From CAZABC01 sp964483405 (GTDB lineage Bacteria; Chloroflexota; Limnocylindria; Limnocylindrales; CSP1-4): 15,587 nucleotides of DNA. Below the pieces are notes generated by a model that was not told the DNA's origin, did no database searches, and was given only the letters and a program-made list of their open reading frames with translations. Positions 13,341 to 15,587 of the stretch are shown one piece after another (position 1 is the first letter of the stretch; each line of letters starts with the position of its first letter). A program made the position numbers and the translations under genes. The DNA is taken from contig CAZABC010000047.1 in NCBI GenBank assembly GCA_964483405.1, positions 1-15,587 of the forward strand, read 5' to 3'.

Positions 13341-14429
13341 TCAGGTGGGACGGGCCGGCGATCCGGCGACGGGCGTGCCGTTCTCGGCGATCGCCGCCGG
13401 GTGCTCGCGGCGGCCGGTCACGAACCGGATCCGGGTGAACGGGACGCGGATCTCGTGGAAGACCTCGATCGAGACCAGGAAGCCGGCGACGATCAGGCCG
13501 AGGGCGACGAGCTTCGAGAGCTCGAAGAGCTCGGTGTAGCCGAGCTTGATGAACGCGTCGACGCCGCTCGCGAGGAAGCCGCCGGCGGCGATGAGGAGGG
13601 TCGCCGGGACCCGGCTGTTGAGCCGACCACCGAACAGCGCCCGGACCGCGCCGGGCAGCGAGGCCACGAGGTTGACGACGATCGCGACCGGCGAGATGAG
13701 CAGGTTGAACAGGAACTCGTCGCCCGGCTGGGTCGGGTCGAGCGAGTAGGCGAGGACGCGCCGCTTCGGCATGAAGACATAGGCCGAGAAGAGGGCGCCG
13801 AAGGCGAGCGTCAGCCCGCCGGTGATGTTGAGGAACGGCGAGAGGAGCCGGATGGAGCCCGGGACGATCTCGAGGTCGGGCAGGCCGTTCGCGTCGAGCG
13901 TCACCGGTCCGAGGAGCGGGGTCGTCGCCATGAGCACGATCGACAGGACGGTCGCCCCGCCGACGGCGACCGCCGCGATCCGCGGCCAGCGCTCGTTCCC
14001 GAAGTACGTCTCTGCGGCGACGGCGATGGCGAGGACGGCCGCGGCGATGAAGTACAGGATCGGCAGCGACCCGACGCCCTCGAAGTCGTTCCGCCGCTGG
14101 TAGCCGATCGTCGCGGCGCCGGCGATCACGAGGGTGGCCGCGACCGTGTAGCCGAACCGCGTCCGGCCCAGGAGGAAGGCGGTGCCGAGGCCGAGCCAGG
14201 CCGCCGTCCACAGGGCGCCGGTGAGGTACCAGGCCCGGAAGACCGGCTCGCTCCAGCCGGCCGCGTAGCCGATCGCCGAGCAGGTCGAGGCGATCCCGTA
14301 GAAGAGCGCGCCGGCCGCCCAGATGAGCTGGTAGGCCCGCCGGCGCTCGAGCCACTGGTCGAGCAGCGCGAGCGTGAAGAGGAACGCGAGGAGCGCCGTC
14401 GCCCCCGTGATCAGGACGTCGATCGTCAA
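13341..14429 (-). CDS. Polytopic membrane protein of unknown function
   Basis: 362 residues with about ten hydrophobic segments, near 4-24, 35-57, 68-88, 93-110, 122-140, 150-168, 192-220, 242-260, 275-292 and 305-325. A hydrophilic C-terminal tail of about 35 residues follows. Striking conserved-looking stretches are RRAYQLIWAAGALFYGI, AWYLTGALWTAAWLGLGTA and SIEVFHEIRVPFTRIRFV. I do not recognise the family; no kinase, transporter or enzyme signature is evident, although the early helices recall generic 7TM sensor modules. TTG 14429 is used as the start with GGGTGA a short distance upstream. The gene sits between a four-cysteine small protein and an EamA transporter on the same strand, so a joint membrane function is possible but speculative. 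Confidence 0.82.
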   Translation of the reverse strand: MTIDVLITGATALLAFLFTLALLDQWLERRRAYQLIWAAGALFYGIASTCSAIGYAAGWSEPVFRAWYLTGALWTAAWLGLGTAFLLGRTRFGYTVAATLVIAGAATIGYQRRNDFEGVGSLPILYFIAAAVLAIAVAAETYFGNERWPRIAAVAVGGATVLSIVLMATTPLLGPVTLDANGLPDLEIVPGSIRLLSPFLNITGGLTLAFGALFSAYVFMPKRRVLAYSLDPTQPGDEFLFNLLISPVAIVVNLVASLPGAVRALFGGRLNSRVPATLLIAAGGFLASGVDAFIKLGYTELFELSKLVALGLIVAGFLVSIEVFHEIRVPFTRIRFVTGRREHPAAIAENGTPVAGSPARPT

Positions 14430-14441
14430 GGATGGTCACCC

Positions 14442-14459
14442 GCCGGCCGGTCGGCCGGC
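14442..14459 (-). promoter_or_regulatory. 7-bp perfect hairpin before the TTG start
   Basis: GCCGGCC and GGCCGGC are exact complements around a 4-base loop (GGTC). The hairpin lies in the 36-base gap between the four-cysteine gene and the membrane-protein gene, 12 bases before TTG 14429. It could slow or modulate translation of the second gene. In DNA this GC-rich it may also be chance. Confidence 0.3.
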
Positions 14460-14465
14460 CTCGTC

Positions 14466-14822
14466 TCAGGCCGGGACGAACTCGTGATCGTCGCGGTGGA
14501 TGCCGTCGCACAGCCCCCAGCGGACCGTGTCGGCCCCGGGGATCTGGACGGGTCGCATGATCTCGCGGACCTGGCCCCGCCGGCAGAAGAAGTAGCCCTT
14601 CTCGCGCATCCAGGCCCGGACGTGCTCCGGGTCGCGATGGAACTGGAAGGGACCTGGATTGATCGCCGGCCGGTCCGACCAGCTGGCCGGCGCCTCCGCG
14701 GCGACGATGTCGAGCAGGTTCAGGCGCCAGGGGGTCCCGTCCACGATCTCGCGACAGCCGTCACAGCGTCGGGCGACGTTGTCGTGGATCACGGTCGGGA
14801 TCCGGATGCCTTGGATCTCCAT
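14466..14822 (-). CDS. Small putative zinc-binding protein, function unknown
   Basis: 118 residues, soluble, with exactly four cysteines: CDGC (Cys20/23), Cys80 (GYFFCRRG) and Cys105 (GLCDGIHRDDH). The spacing of a CxxC knuckle followed by two single cysteines is compatible with one zinc site; nearby histidines (62, 67, 109, 113) could also take part. I do not recognise the family, and there is no signal peptide or membrane segment. ATG 14822 is chosen over the longer open frame to 14921, because a TACCAT -10-like box ends 7 bases upstream and the extra residues are Arg/Pro-rich noise. The next gene on the strand starts 36 bases after its stop. Confidence 0.78.
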   Translation of the reverse strand: MEIQGIRIPTVIHDNVARRCDGCREIVDGTPWRLNLLDIVAAEAPASWSDRPAINPGPFQFHRDPEHVRAWMREKGYFFCRRGQVREIMRPVQIPGADTVRWGLCDGIHRDDHEFVPA

Positions 14823-14829
14823 CGGCTCG

Positions 14830-14835
14830 ATGGTA
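14830..14835 (-). promoter_or_regulatory. -10-like box just before the small zinc-protein start
   Basis: Minus-strand GCTACCATCG contains TACCAT (14830-14835), ending 7 bases before ATG 14822. The element is nearly identical to those before the zinc-ribbon gene at 8137 and the regulator at 12156. It predicts a leaderless message. No -35 match is visible. Confidence 0.45.
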
Positions 14836-14889
14836 GCAGGGGCCGCGGGCGCTCGCGTCGGTCGCGGCCCGTCGCGGGACCCCGCCCGC

Positions 14890-15432
14890 TCAGCGGAACG
14901 ATCCCTCGGCGAGCACCACACCGGCCGCGTCGAGCGCCTGCCAGGTCTCGGGGACCGGGGCGGCCGGCAGGGGCATCACGACGAACCGCATCCCGCCGGG
15001 CGCCGGGACGATCCGGGCCGCCGCGACCGTCCCGTCGCCGAACGCGACCCGGACGCGCATCACCCGGCCGCCGACCGGGCCGTGGACGACGATGCCCCGC
15101 CCGCCGGTGTCGCGGACGAGGTCGGCCCCGCCCTCGTCGGGGCGGTTCGACGTGCATCCGGTCGACCCGGCGTCCGGGAGGTCGAGCGTGCTGCACCAGC
15201 TGTCGTTCGGGCCGACGGCGACCGCGAAGCGCCAGGCGCCCCATGGCTCGATGCCGGCCGCGATCGGGACCGCGTCGGCCTCGGACGCGTCGATCGTCGT
15301 CGTCGTCGACTCGACCCGCCCCAGGACGCAGCCGCCGAGACCGAGCCCGGCGGCCAGCGCGAGCGCGACGACCACGGCCGACCGAACGGGGCGGGAGGGC
15401 GGGCGGCCGGGCGAGGGACGGCGCCGGGTCAT
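14890..15432 (-). CDS. Putative lipoprotein, function unknown
   Basis: 180 residues. The N-terminus has an Arg-rich segment, a hydrophobic core (VVVALALAAG) and a lipobox LGGC with Cys35 as the lipid-attachment residue. The mature protein should therefore sit on the outer face of the membrane. The mature part begins with a Thr/Ser/Asp-rich stretch (ESTTTTIDASEAD). It then has a compact beta-rich domain with two further cysteines (WCSTL and TGCTS) that could form a disulfide. No family is recognised. ATG 15432 is preferred over 15453, because a TATCCT -10-like box (15442-15447) overlaps the longer version's coding region and predicts transcription starting near 15432. It lies downstream of tRNA-Glu on the same strand. 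Confidence 0.8.
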   Translation of the reverse strand: MTRRRPSPGRPPSRPVRSAVVVALALAAGLGLGGCVLGRVESTTTTIDASEADAVPIAAGIEPWGAWRFAVAVGPNDSWCSTLDLPDAGSTGCTSNRPDEGGADLVRDTGGRGIVVHGPVGGRVMRVRVAFGDGTVAAARIVPAPGGMRFVVMPLPAAPVPETWQALDAAGVVLAEGSFR

Positions 15433-15441
15433 GGCCGGTCG

Positions 15442-15447
15442 AGGATA
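15442..15447 (-). promoter_or_regulatory. -10-like box just before the lipoprotein start
   Basis: Minus-strand CGTATCCTCG contains TATCCT, ending 9 bases before ATG 15432. It belongs to the same sequence class as the elements at 8125, 12164 and 14830. It argues for the downstream start codon. No clear -35 element is visible. Confidence 0.4.
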
Positions 15448-15490
15448 CGCCATGCCCGAGCCGGGTCGGCGAGGACGGTCGGCCCGTAGC

Positions 15491-15509
15491 GCGGCGACGG
15501 CGGCGCCGC
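15491..15509 (-). terminator. GC hairpin downstream of tRNA-Glu
   Basis: GCGGCG and CGCCGC form a 6-bp stem with a 7-base loop, 24 bases beyond the tRNA 3' end. There is no T run after it on the minus strand, so it may merely be GC background. Confidence 0.2.
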
Positions 15510-15532
15510 ACGCACCAGCGACCTGACGCGGG

Positions 15533-15587
15533 TGGTGCCCCCAAGGGGATTCGAACCCCTGATCTCCACCTTGAAAGGGTGGCGTCC
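15533..15587 (-). tRNA. tRNA-Glu (anticodon UUC), 5' end cut off by the window
   Basis: On the minus strand the visible part runs from the end of the D arm to an encoded CCA. The anticodon stem CCACC/GGTGG encloses the loop CTTTCAA, so positions 34-36 are UUC, which reads glutamate GAA/GAG codons. The T arm AGGGG-TTCGAAT-CCCCT is perfect, followed by acceptor strand TGGGGGC, discriminator A and CCA (15533-15535). Roughly the first 20 bases lie beyond the window. Confidence 0.95.

Noticed and set aside
1..15587. Defence system, prophage, toxin-antitoxin or biosynthetic cluster
   Set aside because: None of the genes carries nuclease, integrase, transposase, toxin, NRPS/PKS or similar signatures; the window looks chromosomal with housekeeping and envelope genes.

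Overview
The window is very GC-rich, with codon third positions almost all G or C, and it is densely packed. It contains a 100-base run of N, so it is a scaffold, probably from a metagenome bin. The gene style suggests a high-GC, Gram-positive-like bacterium: a PASTA serine/threonine kinase, a membrane-tethered HtrA protease with a Pro/Ala-rich cytoplasmic N-terminus, Ser/Thr-Pro surface linkers, several apparently leaderless genes, and small Cys-rich proteins. My best guess is a Chloroflexota lineage (Limnocylindria-like), with an actinobacterium as the alternative. No marker gene here settles this.

Layout. Positions 1-3391 (+) hold the end of an OmpR-type response regulator, a HAMP histidine kinase whose start codon is non-canonical, and an HtrA/PepD-type protease. 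The order resembles the mycobacterial mprA-mprB-pepD envelope-stress locus. A perfect hairpin at 3419-3444 separates this from a convergent minus-strand operon (6728 to 3430). That operon runs: a small four-cysteine protein, then folC, folP and folB, with 4-base ATGA overlaps at folC/folP and folP/folB. Divergent from it (6874-8625, +) are a membrane-anchored Ig-like-domain protein and a multi-cysteine zinc-ribbon-like protein with its own promoter.

Positions 8647-12156 (-) carry a PknB-like kinase with two PASTA repeats and a long Ser/Pro/Thr tail, then galU (UDP-glucose synthesis), then an orphan NarL/LuxR-family response regulator. The N gap (12223-12322) follows, flanked by two identical 22-base copies. 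Beyond it, 12362-14822 (-) is a probable three-gene unit: a four-cysteine small protein, a polytopic membrane protein of unknown function and an EamA/DMT transporter. A lipoprotein gene (14890-15432, -) and the 3' part of tRNA-Glu(UUC) (15533-15587, -) close the window.

Functional themes are envelope surveillance (two-component system, HtrA, PASTA kinase, surface protein, lipoprotein, GalU precursor supply) and folate biosynthesis. I see no phage, transposon, CRISPR or obvious defence system. The most useful new-looking points are a repeated GCTAYCMTC -10-like element placed 6-9 bases before four start codons (probable leaderless promoters), the four-cysteine protein coupled to folC, the kinase tail built from 30-base repeats, and the histidine kinase with no ATG, GTG or TTG start.
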